Shown here piece after piece: positions 11,558-22,527 of a DNA stretch of 64,000 nucleotides. Source of the DNA: Triticum aestivum (lineage: Eukaryota > Streptophyta > Magnoliopsida > Poales > Poaceae); assembly GCF_018294505.1 (NCBI RefSeq), contig NC_057809.1, positions 138,048,979 through 138,112,978 on the forward strand, in the 5' to 3' direction. Position 1 is the first letter of the stretch, and the number at the start of each line of letters is the position of its first letter. Made by a program: the position numbers and the translations under genes. The notes under the pieces are model-generated. The model was not told the origin of the DNA, did not search any database, and saw only the letters and a list, made by a program, of their open reading frames with translations.

Positions 11558-12406
11558 CTAGAACTTCCTTGGAGTCTTGTATTCATCAAGCATCGTCTGG
11601 GCCATCTCAATAAGTGTTCTGTTCTTGCGTTCCACGACGCCATTCTGCTGTGGCGTGTACGGAGCTGAGAATTCATGAGTGATTCCCAAAGTAACAAGAT
11701 AAGTGTCGAGGCCGGGGTTCTTGAATTCAGTGCCATTGTCACTTCTGATGTGCTTGATCATGATGCCATAGTTGTTCATGGCTCGATTTGCGAAGCGTCT
11801 GAAGACATCCTGCACTTCAGTCTTGTAGAGGATTATATGCACCCAGGTATATCTTGAATAATCATCAACAATGACGAAGCCATAGAGACAAGCAGTAGTA
11901 GTAAGAGTTGAGTAGTGAGTGGGACCGAAGAGGTCCATGTGTAGCAGTTCGAAGGGTTGAGTCGTTGTCATGATTGTCTTCGAGGGATGCTTGGCCCTCG
12001 TCATCTTTCCAGCTTCACAGGCACCGCATAGGTGATCCTTCTTGAACTTGATGCCCTCGATGCCTATGACATGCTTCTTCTTTGCAAGAGTGTGCAAGTT
12101 CCTCATGCCAGCATGCCCTAGTCTCCGATGCCAGAGCCAGCATTCTGAAGCTTTTGCTAGAAGACATACGGCAAGCTGTGGTCCTGCTGAGAAATCTACC
12201 ACGTACAAATCATCTTTCCGAGACCCTTCAAAGACTAGAGACTTCTCAGATTCCATTAGAACAAGGCAACGATATTTTCCAAATATCACAATCATGTTTA
12301 AATCGCAAAGCATTGAGACAGACATTAAGTTGAAACCAAGGGATTCAACAAGCATCACTTTATCCATGTATTGATCCCTTGAGATTGCAACTCTACCTAG
12401 ACCCAA
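11558..12406 (-). pseudogene. pol: Copia integrase segment
   Basis: Inserts element cDNA into the host chromosome. The zinc-binding H-C module reads LWHRRLGHAGMRNL ... CGACEAGK at about residues 90-145. The core domain follows with HMDLFGPTHY, VDDYSRYTWV, RSDNGTEFKN and the catalytic glutamate in QNGVVERKNRTL (D-D-E triad complete). The frame ends in a TAG at 11558-11560 where relatives have a tryptophan codon, then stays open into the reverse transcriptase. The N-terminal ATG at 12406 is only the first after a frame break near 12470, not a true start. Confidence 0.85.
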
Positions 12407-13453
12407 TACCTTGATTTTACCAGTATCAGCAAAATGTGATGTGACTCTTGTCAGATGGATGTAAAGTTGAGTCCATGAGAAGACTTCGCTTGCTAGTCAT
12501 GTGATTAGTACACCCACTATCAATAATCCATTCTGAAGCAGCTAGTGTCATACCCTACAGTGCAGTTAGGGGGATAGGCTTCATGAAGAGAATTGTGAAG
12601 CATAAACATTTGACAAGCAAGTGGATTATGAAAGCTTAGATCGAGGTTAGGACTGATAGGGCAAGTAGCAAGCGACTCAGGAACAAAATACATAATAAGA
12701 CCATTTGGGCATTTGATCTTGCGCCCTACAAGATGTTTAAGGTCCCCAGCAATAGCTTCAGACGCATTTGATTTTCGGCTGGAGACCTTTTTCTGCAAAA
12801 GAGAGTTAAGCTTTCTTAGCCACCCACATCTTCAAGGGTGGCTTCGAAGCAATGAGCCTAAGTGCAACATCTAAGAACTTTGGCTTTGGATCCCAAGCAA
12901 ATAATCTTGCAGGTGGACAATAGTACTCATAAGAATAAGCAGAGTAGTTCTTGGTCTTATGAACATAGCGGTTTGATGAAACACCCTCATATTCATAGGC
13001 CTGAGTATGGTTTCCCTGTAAAACATTTGCGTTAGTGTGACTCAGGTGAGTCCTTTGTCTGTATGAAGCCTTTGTACCATATGAAGCATGTGGTCTGGGG
13101 TTTGTCTTCTTCACTTGTGGTGTCATGACGACATTCACAGGAAGATTCTCCAAACACTTTTTCGGCACCCAAACTTTCTTCATAGGTGGCCCATTCCTGC
13201 AGTTAGTACCAATATACCTGGCAAACACTTCACCATTCTAATTCTTAAACAGTTTATAGTTTGCATCAAATGATTCATCAATAACAATGGGATTAGCACA
13301 ACTGAAGCCAGATAGGGTGGATGGATCCACTGAAGGTTCCTTTGCAGCAACCCATGTGGTTTTGGGGTACTGCTCAGGTTTCCAGTAAGAGCCATCAACA
13401 TTCATTTTCCTTTCTAACCCAACACCCTCTTTCCTAGGGTTTCGGTTCAGGAT
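12407..13453 (-). pseudogene. pol: Copia gag-protease junction and protease, broken
   Basis: The aspartic protease active site is visible as WIIDSGCTNHMT read from 12530 to about 12495 (D-S-G motif). Upstream, 13228-12806 (140 codons) is in the gag frame, separated from gag by TAG at 13454-13456 and another near 13238. A frameshift near 12800 moves the reading into 12798-12520. Relatives have this as one continuous polyprotein, so three or four mutations have closed it here. Confidence 0.7.
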
Positions 13454-15331
13454 CTACCTTTTGAGGACATCACATAGTGTCTGATGCCCTTTGAGACTTT
13501 TGTACATCCCTGTTTCAAGCAATGTCTTCAATCTAGCATTTTCATCAGCAATAGCAGTGGTATCCTCAGCAGAGGGGTTAGTTACCACATCAACAGTTGA
13601 AGATATTGCAATAGTAGCAGCAGTAGAACATCCAGCAACAGAAGTAGTGTTGTTATGCACAATGCATTTAAGACATGGTGGTTCAAATCCTTCCCGAGCA
13701 GAACTGACCTGTTTGGCGCGAAGTGACTCGTTTTCCTTTTGAAGATCTTCATGAGCCGCTCTCAATTTCTCAAGATCTTGCTTCCTTTGAAGATAATCAT
13801 AGGAAAGCTTTTCATGAGTTGTTGAGAGTGTTTCATGACGACTTTCAAGTTCCTCATACTTAACATGAAGATTTTTTATGTCTTCTATTAAGGACTGAGA
13901 TCGAGTCATTTCAGCGTCTAACAGATCATCGCTTTTGTCTAACAGTTTTTGAATATGTTCCATAGCTTTCTGTTGTTCAGTTGCAATTTTAGCAAGTGTT
14001 TTGTAGCTGGGTTTGGAACCACAATCAGAGTCATCTTCACTGGATGTTTGATAGTGAGTAGTGTGTGTGTTTACCTTGGCACCGCGTGCCATGAAGCAGT
14101 AGGTGGGAGTGGAGTTGTCCTTGTCATTTGCATCGGCGTCAGTGATGAAGTCATTGTCTTTAGTGTTGAAGATGGACTTGGCAACGTATGTTGTAGCCAG
14201 ACTTGCAACGCCAGAATCGGACTCCTCCTCAGACTCCACCTCCGCCTCCTCAGAAGCGGACTCCTCCTCTGAATCCATTTCCTTGCCAACAAACGCATGA
14301 GCCTTGTCAGATGATCTCTTCTTGTGTGATGAAGACTTTGAGGAAGACATGGAAGAAGACTTTGAGTATTTCTTCTTCTTCTTGTCATCAGAGTCATATT
14401 CCTTGCTCTTCTTCTTCTTGTTCTCATTGTCCCACTGCGGACACTCAGAGATGTAGTGACCAGGTTTCTTGCACTTGTGACATGTTCTCTTCTTGTAGTC
14501 ATGAGCAGAAGCTTCATCATTCCTTGAGCTGGATCGTGAGGACTTTCTGAAGCCTTTCTTCTTGGTGAATTTCTGAAACTTCTTCACAAGCATAGCAAGC
14601 TCCTTTCCAATGTCTTCAGGATCATCCGAACTGCACTCAGATTCTTCTTCAGATGAGGAAACAACTTTTGCCTTCAAGGCACGAGTTCGCCCATAGTTGG
14701 GACCGTAGATGTCTCTTTTCTCAGAAAGCTGAAACTCATGTGTGTTGAGCCTTTCAAGTATGTCAGACGGATCGAGTGTCTTGAAGTCAGGGCGTTCTTG
14801 AATCATCAGGGCTAGGGTGTCAAACGAGCTGTCAAGTGATCTCAGGAGTGTCTTGACGACTTCATGCTTGGTGATCTCAGTAGCGCCGAGGGCTTGAAGC
14901 TCATTTGTGATGTCAGTGAGTCGATCAAACATGAGCTGAACATTCTCATTGTTGTTTCTCTTGAAGCGGTTGAAGAGGTTGCGAAGGACACTGATTCTTT
15001 GATCTCTCTGGGTTGAGACGCCTTCGTTGACCTTGGAGAGACAGTCCCAGACTACCTTAGATGTTTCCAGAGCACTGACACGGCCATACTGCCCTTTGGT
15101 CAGATGACCACAGATGATGTTCTTGGCAGTGGAGTCCATTTGAACGAACTTCTTGACATCAGCAGCGGTGACGCCTTCACCAGCCTTGGGGACGCCATTC
15201 TTGACGACATACCAGAAGTCGACATCAATGGCTTCAAGATGCATGCGCATCTTATTCTTACAGTAGGGATATTCAGTCCCATCAAAGACTGGGCACGCAG
15301 CGGAGACTTTGATTATCCCTGCAGTCGACAT
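13454..15331 (-). CDS. gag: Copia Gag protein, 625 codons, apparently intact
   Basis: Structural protein of the element particle. The start ATG at 15331 lies 48 bp after the primer site and is followed by STAGIIKVSAACPVFDG, a typical gag start (UBN2-like gag domain, about residues 20-170, with PYCKNKMRMHLEAID and DRLTDITNELQALG). A CCHC zinc knuckle, CHKCKKPGHYISEC, lies at about residues 283-296. A Lys/Ser-rich then Glu-rich stretch follows (300-370), and a coiled-coil-like region (about 450-545) with repeated Leu/Glu heptads. Length and order fit the long Gag of SIRE/Maximus-type elements. The open frame is complete, so a Gag product is possible, but downstream pol is separated by stop codons. 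Confidence 0.85.
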   Translation of the reverse strand: MSTAGIIKVSAACPVFDGTEYPYCKNKMRMHLEAIDVDFWYVVKNGVPKAGEGVTAADVKKFVQMDSTAKNIICGHLTKGQYGRVSALETSKVVWDCLSKVNEGVSTQRDQRISVLRNLFNRFKRNNNENVQLMFDRLTDITNELQALGATEITKHEVVKTLLRSLDSSFDTLALMIQERPDFKTLDPSDILERLNTHEFQLSEKRDIYGPNYGRTRALKAKVVSSSEEESECSSDDPEDIGKELAMLVKKFQKFTKKKGFRKSSRSSSRNDEASAHDYKKRTCHKCKKPGHYISECPQWDNENKKKKSKEYDSDDKKKKKYSKSSSMSSSKSSSHKKRSSDKAHAFVGKEMDSEEESASEEAEVESEEESDSGVASLATTYVAKSIFNTKDNDFITDADANDKDNSTPTYCFMARGAKVNTHTTHYQTSSEDDSDCGSKPSYKTLAKIATEQQKAMEHIQKLLDKSDDLLDAEMTRSQSLIEDIKNLHVKYEELESRHETLSTTHEKLSYDYLQRKQDLEKLRAAHEDLQKENESLRAKQVSSAREGFEPPCLKCIVHNNTTSVAGCSTAATIAISSTVDVVTNPSAEDTTAIADENARLKTLLETGMYKSLKGHQTLCDVLKR

Positions 15332-15379
15332 AGCTAAAACTCCAGGTGGTTAAACCGAATCACACAGAACAAGGGAGTA

Positions 15380-15395
15380 CCTTGCTTTGATACCA
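15380..15395 (-). promoter_or_regulatory. Primer binding site, initiator tRNA-Met type
   Basis: The minus-strand reading TGGTATCAAAGCAAGG matches the complement of the plant initiator tRNA-Met 3' end at 14 of 16 positions. It lies two bases inside the 5' LTR end, the usual place where minus-strand DNA synthesis starts. Confidence 0.85.
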
Positions 15396-15397
15396 AT

Positions 15398-15710
15398 TGA
15401 AAGTGCTAGTGATCGACTAGAGGGGGGGTGAATAGGCGATTTTTATGAAAGTCTTCAAAACATAGAAGTTTCGAAGACAAACGATAGAAATAAACCTATT
15501 ACCATGGAGCGGAAGGTAGACTACACTAAGCTAGCCATAGTCAAGTATTCAATGAAATGAAAGCATAAAGACTAATAGCAGCTAGGCAGTATAGATCAGG
15601 ATGGAAGATAGTATGAAGCCAATCAGAACAAGCAGTCACACAGTGAAGACAAATAACTAATGCAAACATGCAATGACTTCACAAGGACCAATTAGCACAT
15701 AAAGAGATGG
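15398..15710 (-). repeat. 5' LTR of the Copia element, inner fragment
   Basis: The inner end (TGAAAGTGCTAG as written on +) abuts the primer site. The LTR continues to 15710 and resumes at 20160 after the solo LTR. GATGG at 15706-15710 and 20155-20159 is the target duplication of that insertion. Confidence 0.8.
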
Positions 15711-18700
15711 TGTAACGCCCCGAGACCGATATGCCAGGTGTCCTCCAGTTATTCGCTGTTGTTGCGTCGTCATTGCTTGCGTGTCATGCATTGCATATCA
15801 TGTCATCATGTGCATTTCATTTGCATACATGTTCGTCTCATGCATCCGAGCATTTTCCTTGTTGTCCGTTTTGCAATCCGGCGCTCCTATGTCATCCGGT
15901 GTCCCTTTCTACCTCTTTTCGTGTGCGGGTGTTAAAAGTTTTCGTATTGGACCGAGACTTGTCATGCGGCCTTAGTTTACTACCAGTAGACCGCCTGTAA
16001 AGTTTCGTACCATTTGGACTTCGTTTGATACTCCAACGGTTAACCGAGGGACCGAAAAGGCCTCGTGAGTGTTGCAGCCCAACACCCTTCCAATTTGGCC
16101 CAAAACCCACCTAAGACCTCTCCATCTTCTCGGTCATTCGATCATGATCGCGTGGCCGAAAACCGCACCTCATTTGGACTCTCCTAGATCCCTCTACCTG
16201 TAAATATGTGTCCCTCCCGGAATTTTCGCGCAGACGAAACCCTAACTTCCTCCTCCGCGCGCCGCCGGACAATTTCTCCGCACCGGACATGTCCGCGCCG
16301 CCGTCCCCGACGAAGCCGCCGCCGCCACGTCACCTTCTCTCTCCTCCCACCGCGCCAGGCCCGCCGGGCCCGGATCAGGCCCGCGGGGCCCAGATCAGGC
16401 CCGCGGGGCCCATCCGGCCGCGCCGCTGGCCCGCGCTTGCTCCCGCGTCTCCCTCGCCGGCCGCCCGCCGCCGCCTTCACCCAGCGCCACCGCCCGACGC
16501 TCCGGCAAACGTGCTTCGCCGCTCCCCACAGCACTCCGGCCGCCATCTCACCCCGCCGCCTCTGCCGCATCATCGCCTCCACCGCAACCGGCCACCGCCA
16601 CCGCGCCGCGTTCCGCCTGCAACCGCCGCCTCCCGCTGCCTACCGTGCACCGCCGCCATGGTCACCGGCGACCTCGCCCCTTCGCCAGCGAGTGCCCCGC
16701 GTCCCGTGCATGAGCCCAAGATCGACCCGCCGCCGCCAGGTGCTTCCCCGACCTCCACCGCGGCCGGCCCCGGCGCCTCACGGTCGGATCTGCCGTTCCG
16801 GCGATCGCCGGAGTTTCTCACCGCCGGAGTTGACCTCTACCTCCAGATCTGCATCGTCCCGACCGTGAACCACACCGTCCCCCGATCCAAATGGTGTCCC
16901 GCGTCCCCGGATCCCTCCGTCCTGCACTGTCCCGTCCCGGTTTGACTTTTCGTGGAGGTATAATTTCACCAAGTCCCCGAAATTTCCAGATTCATATGCC
17001 CATGTTCATCATGTCATAACTTTGCATCCGTAGCTCCGTTTTGCGCGTGTAGCATATCAAAATGTTCGCCTCGACGAGTACATCATTTCATCTCACTGCA
17101 TCATTTTCATTTGAGCTCATCTAGATGCCCGAAATGCTGTTTGAAGAGGGCTATGTGGGTAATTTGTCAGATCTGTTTTAGCAAATGGCATTTTGCCATT
17201 TTTGCCATGATTAATGTGTGCATGCTATGATCCTGAGCTCTACATGTGTTTTGTTATATGCCATGCCATCTTTACAGTGGTGCTTACCATGTATTTTTGT
17301 GATATTTGTGGTGACTAGCACAAGCTTGCAAAGTAGTGTAATCGGTAATGCTGATTTCAGGGACTTAGAATTTCACTAAGTCCTTGTCCTGATTTTGTCG
17401 TTATGCCATATGTTCATGTTGTTTCCTAGTGATCCGTGCCTCTTTTAAGGATGATCAGTAAGGATGTTTTGTTAACATTGTGGTGCTCTATCCATCCATG
17501 TCTTTGTTTGAATTTATGGAGCAACCTAGCTTGAGTCAATCAAGCTCTACTCTTGCTATTTCGTGAATCCTGGCAGATTGTTGACATGATTAGCGATTTT
17601 GCCGAGGATGTTGCTATTGATCCGTGCATGCTATGTTGTTGTTCTTGACATTCCTAGCTTCTATTCCATGTCTTCTTGATGGGTGTATGCTTAGTTTGTC
17701 ATTCCATGCTTTGTAGTGAGTGCGTCGAGCTCGTAAACATGCCTACTCGTTACTGTTTTGCATGCCCCAGTTTTTTTTCACTAAGTCTGAATTTGTTTAT
17801 GTTTTTGACATGTTCACATGCTTGCATTTGTATTTTCTGATCCATTTTGGCTCAAGGTCACTAAGGGACTTTTGTTAAGTGCTTTGAGTAGCTTCATTCC
17901 ATGCCTTGCTTTGCCATGTTAAGTTCCTGTAGCATGTAGTTTTCATGCTCTAAAGTGCGCTTCCTGATAATGAATAACACTAAGTCTGAAACCTGTTATC
18001 ATTTGCACTTTTGCCATGCTTGTTTGAACCTGTTAATGGGTGAATTAGCCGTAGCTCAGTGTTCATCTTTTGTCAAGCATCATGAGTGGATCCCTGCCAT
18101 GTATCTTGTTGCCATGTTTGAGTGCCGTAGCATATTTATCTTGATGCATTTAGATGGCTACTTGCTGTTTATCGCAGACCGATGCCATATTTAGTTTTGC
18201 TTGCCATTTCCAAACCGTGCATCCGATTCCGGTGATATTTATATCGATTTCAACCGAAATCACCTCACCTTTCTAGTGGCACTCTTGGATTTCCAAGTTG
18301 AGGCCAGGTTCAATCATTCCTTTCCAAATCATGCATATGCATCACATACCGCATCCCGCATATCATACCATGTTCATGTGTGGTTTGTTTACTATGTTGT
18401 GTGCTTCTTTCCGGTGTTGCTTCTTCGGGTTGGTTCCGTTAACGTCGCGTTTGTGAGTACCCGTTCGACTACGTCCGTCTGTCTTCTTCATGGACTCGTT
18501 CTTCTTCCTTGCGGGATTTCAGGCAAGATGACCATACCCTCGAAATCATTTCTATCTTTGCTTGCTAGTTGCTCGCTCTTTTGCTATGCCTATGCTGCGA
18601 TACATACCACTTGCTTATCATGCCACCCATATTGTTAAGCCAAGCCTCTAACCCACCTTGTCCTAGCAAACCGTTGTTTGGCTATGTTACCGCTTTGCTC

Positions 18701-20154
18701 AGCCCCTCTTATAGCGTTGTTAGTTGCAGGTGAAGATTGGAGCTTGTTCCACGTTGGAACATGGATATTTTGTTGGGATATCACAATATCTCTTATTTAA
18801 TTAATGCATCTATATACTTGGTAAAGGGTGGAAGGCTCGGCCTTATGCCTGGTGTTTTGTTCCACTCTTGCCGCCCTAGTTTCCGTCATATTGGTGTTAT
18901 GTTCCCGGATTTTGCGTTCCTTACGCGGTTGGGTTATAATGGGAACCCCTTGACAGTTCGCTTTGAATAAAACTCCTCCAGCAAGGCCCAACCTTGGTTT
19001 TACCATTCGCCACCTAGCCTCTTTTTCCCTTGGGTTAGGCCAGCCCAAGGGTCATCTTTATTTTAACCCCTCCCCCCCCCCCGGGCCAGTGCTTGTCTAA
19101 GTGTTGGTCCGAACTGAGTAGACTGCGGGGCCACCTCAGGGAAACTTGAGGGCTGGTTTTACTCGTAGGATGTCTCATCCCGTGTTGCCCTGAGAACGAG
19201 ATATGTGCAGCTCCTTTCAGGATGTCGGTGCATCGGGCGGTCTTGCTGGACTTGTTTTACCATTGTTGAGGATGTCTTGTAACCGGGATTCCGAGCCTGA
19301 TCGGGTCTTCCCGCTAGAAGGAATATCCTTTGTTGACCGTGAGAGCTTGTGATGGGCTAAGTTGGGACACCCCTACAGGGTTTTGAACTTTTGAAAGCCG
19401 TGCCCGCGGTTATCGGAAGATGGGAATTTGTTAATGTCCGGTTGTAGAAAACCTGAAGTTGACCTTAATTAAAATACATCAACCGTGTGTGTAACCGTGA
19501 TGGTCTCTTTCCGGCGGGGTCCGGGAAGTGAACACGGTGTTGAAGTTATGCTTGACGTAGGTTGTTCTAGGATCACTTCTTGATCATACTTTTATCGACC
19601 GTGCTTTGCCTTCTCTTCTCGCTCTCATTTGCGTATGTTAGCCACCATATATGCTAGTCGCTTGCTGCAGCTCCAACTCATACCTTTTACCTTACCCATA
19701 AGCTTAAATAGTCTTGATCGCGAGGGTGTGAGATTGCTGAGTCCCTGTGACTCACAGATACTTCCAAAACCAGCTTGCAGGTGCCATTGAACCATGCAGA
19801 TGACGCAACCGAGATCAAGGAGGAGCTCGATGAAGATCTTGTCCTTATGTTGTTCCGTTTCCAGTTGATCAGTAGTGGAGCCCAGTCGGGACGATCGGGG
19901 ATCTGTGTAGCATTTGGGGTAGTCTTCTTTTATTTTGGCTCCGTAGTCGGGCCTTGAATGTATCTGGTTGATGTAATGCTTTATTCATGTAATTGTGTGA
20001 AGTGTCGATTGTAAGCCAACTATGTATCTCTGTCCCTTATGTATTACATGGGTTGTGTGAAGATTACCTCACTTGCAACATTGCTTTCAATGCAGTTATG
20101 CCTCTAAGTCGTGCTTCGACACGTGGGAGATATAGCCGCATCGAGGGCGTTACA
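15711..20154 (+). repeat. Solo LTR of a long-LTR non-coding element (Sukkula-like, name tentative), 4,444 bp
   Basis: Begins TGTAACGCCCC and ends GGGCGTTACA, so the ends form an inverted repeat of about 9 bp. It is flanked by a perfect 5-bp duplication, GATGG, at 15706-15710 and 20155-20159. No internal region or second LTR accompanies it, so it is a solo LTR left by recombination between two LTRs. A GC-rich leader-like segment (about 16210-16930) follows an A/T-rich promoter zone near 16200. The rest is A/T-rich, without coding domains. A related copy lies inverted at 51304-55552. Long open frames in the GC-rich part are proline, alanine and arginine rich and do not look like real proteins. 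Confidence 0.9.
19072..19082. repeat. Poly-C tract
   Basis: Eleven consecutive C within the solo LTR; length is prone to sequencing error. Confidence 0.9.
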
Positions 20155-21407
20155 GATGGGAAGGATGGAACCACTGGCTCTTTGAAGACAAAAGTTTACT
20201 TCCCACTACTAATTTTGCAACTCGTGATAATAAAGAAAATAGAGCACAAATAAATAGGAATGATCCATCCATCCATCCCCTAACTAATGTATTGATCCAT
20301 CCATCCATGACCTAACTAATGTTGTTGTATCTCTAGACTAAGTGCAGCAACACAAGAAGGACTAAAACTACAGAGCACATGTGTACGTAACTACTATACT
20401 CATCCATGGCAAATTGTACCAAACCATCCATACATAGCCAGATTGCAATGGAGTGGATTTAACACAAGACATGAAAAATTGATGAGCCAAATGATTTTTA
20501 GTATTACTAACTTGAAAGGAAGCTCACTGTTTCCATCTTCTATCTATCCATGATTTTATTTTTCTGAAGCAAGCATCAAAAAGCACAATGACAATAGAAT
20601 TTCACACAAAAACTGAACCAATACTTGCTGTTATGTAGTATCCATGACAATTGCAATTCATGTCCACTCCAGATCAGATTTGCAAGGGCTAGAAAGAGAG
20701 GTTATAGCTCACCATGTATGGGGGTAGAAGGTGGATGCAGGGGAGGGGTGGAGGGTGTCCTGCAGAAGAAGCTTCGCCATTAGAGCAACCTGCACAAAAC
20801 AGAGGAAGGGGAGATGAATAAATCATGGTGAGGAAAAGGGCCTTCCACATGATTAGATCGGGAAGAGAAACAACAACAAAAATACCAAAAAAATCCCTTC
20901 CATGGCGTGCTGTACTAGGAGCAGCTCCTCTCTCTCCGCTAGGGTTTGGGGCGCTGGGAGGCTCCATGGTGCCGCTGCGTGGTGGCGGACAAGGGAATCC
21001 ATCTCCATGGCGGCGTCCCGCCCCACGGAGGTGCGCCCCTCCTGCCGTCGTCGTCGGCACGCCCATGGCGACCTGCAGAGAAGGAAGAGAAGATGAGGTG
21101 AGGTGAGGAGGAGATGGTGGGTGAAGAAGGAGGGGGAGGGGCTTACCAGTGCTGGATCCGGTCACCTATGGCCTCGCCGTGGCCTGCCATGGCGGATCCA
21201 TGCGAACAAAAGGGGATGCAAAACCCTAGCCAGTGGGGGAGCCGCGGATCTGCATGGAGGTATGCCAGATGCGGACCAAGGGGATCTCGCAAGCATGCTG
21301 CGCGCAGCCGGAGCTCGCCGGAACCGGGCGGCGTGGGTGGCGACGACGGCGAGGGAGAGAGGGGTTCGGGGGGAAGAGAGGAGGCGCCGAGGGTTTGGGT
21401 GGGTTCG

Positions 21408-21410
<3 letters not shown>

Positions 21411-21467
<57 letters not shown>
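21411..21467. repeat. (GA)n microsatellite
   Basis: About 28 GA dinucleotides in a row inside the CACTA-type sequence. It creates Arg-Glu or Leu-Ser reading frames on both strands that are not genes. Confidence 0.95.
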
Positions 21468-21469
<2 letters not shown>

Positions 21470-21530
21470 TGTTGGTGCGTTGGGTCGGATGGATGGATGG
21501 ATGTCCAAAATATCTTGTTGCTACCCACTT

Positions 21531-22000
21531 ACTAATGGCGCACCAACTCTAAATGCGCCATTAGTAATCCAGGTTACTAATGGCGCACCTTCTGGTGGTG
21601 CGCCATTAGTAGTTTTGCAAAAAAAACATACTAATGGCGCACTGTTCCACAGTGCGCCATTACTAGTTTAAACTAGTAATGGCGCACAGTCAAACAGTGC
21701 GCCATTAGTAGTTTTGCAAAAAAAGGAATAAAAAATATAATAAAAAAAACAACATTAGTGGCGCACTTTCCGACAGGTGCGCCATTACTAGTTACAACTA
21801 GTAATGGCGCACTGTGTCTGGATGCGCCATTAGTATGTTTGGACAGGCGCACTAGTTCAAAAAGAAAATTGATACTAATGGCGCACCCTGGGCCAGGTGC
21901 GCCATTAGTAGTTTCAGCTCTAATGGCATATCAGAAGGTGGTGCGCCATTAGTATATACTAATGGCGCACCGCTTGTCTGGTGCGCCATTAGTGTCAATC
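21531..22000. repeat. CACTA subterminal repeat cluster
   Basis: The word ACTAATGGCGCAC and its complement GTGCGCCATTAGT alternate through the region about seven times each (for example 21531/21552, 21576/21598, 21630/21652, 21672/21697). Each pair can form a hairpin with a loop of about 10 bases. In CACTA elements such subterminal repeats are where transposase binds. Confidence 0.85.
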
Positions 22001-22027
22001 CCATCTATAGCCCTTTTTCTAGTAGTG

Positions 22028-22527
22028 GGTGCCCGAGTGCTAGGAGGGTGGGCGCCAGAGTCACCTGCATCGGCGCCTACGCCAGCGCGGCGGGCACGCG
22101 GATTGTGAGCGAGGAGGAGGAGAAGCCAGGCCACAGTCGTGGGAGGAGGCGGGCGCGTGGTGGAAGAGTACCGAGATCGAGATCTGAGGAAAGATCTGAG
22201 GTAAGACAAGGGACGGCGGTGACATTTTTTCTCATCAGGAGAGATATGTGATTGGGAGGAGCAAGGGGTTGGGCGAGGGGAACAAGGACGAAGGCGAGGT
22301 GATTGGATCAACGTGATGGTGGCGGTGGTGGGAGTCGTGGGTGGGGTAACTGCACATGTGGGTGATTTTGTGTGCGGTCGTTTTTCTTTTTCCATGTGAA
22401 GATATTTTTTTGCGCGAGGGGAGGAGGAGGGACACGGGAATCGGTAGCGAGGGATCGGGAGAACTTACGTACGAGCGCAGGGGAGGTCGAACCATCACGA
22501 CGTTCGATCCTCCTTTAATAGTAGAGA
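22028..22527. other. Unassigned GC-rich segment between the CACTA end and the Athila remnant
   Basis: About 500 bp. It has an open frame at 22048-22251 (67 codons, rich in Arg/Glu) with no recognised domain. The right end, TTTAATAGTAGAGAT at about 22514-22528, resembles ends of small Triticeae repeats, but I cannot place it. Confidence 0.4.

Larger units (their letters stand above)
8082..20200 (-). mobile_element. SIRE/Maximus-like Copia LTR retrotransposon, minus strand, interrupted
   Basis: On the minus strand the order is 5' LTR fragment (20160 to about 20200, then 15710-15398), primer binding site, gag, protease, integrase, reverse transcriptase and RNase H. This order (integrase before reverse transcriptase) defines Copia. 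The long gag with a CCHC knuckle and charged C-terminal half fits the SIRE/Maximus lineage. A 4.4-kb solo LTR splits the 5' LTR. The 3' end is cut at 8082 by the Gypsy element. The right boundary is uncertain because CACTA-type sequence begins somewhere after 20160. Confidence 0.8.
20160..22027. mobile_element. Remainder of the Copia 5' LTR followed by the right end of a CACTA DNA transposon
   Basis: The first few tens of bases continue the Copia LTR. The right end at 22027 reads, on the minus strand, CACTACTAGAAAAAGGGC, the typical Triticeae CACTA terminus. It is preceded by subterminal inverted repeats. A candidate left end is CACTACTAATTTTG at about 20201, but it matches the right end for only about eight bases and the 3-bp flanks (TCC, GGT) do not agree, so the left boundary is unproven. 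I find no transposase. A short gene-like GC-rich segment (20690-21165) has no recognised product. This is probably a deletion derivative. Confidence 0.6.

Noticed and set aside
16206..16945. Overlapping long open frames in a GC-rich segment
   Set aside because: Pro/Arg/Ala-rich composition in two frames at once, located in the leader part of a solo LTR, no domain; compositional.
20201..20214. Left terminus of the CACTA element
   Set aside because: Only about eight bases match the right end and flanking triplets differ; left unassigned.
21103..21671. Several frames of 100-185 codons around the GA microsatellite
   Set aside because: Created by the (GA)n repeat, which has no stops in several frames; no domain.
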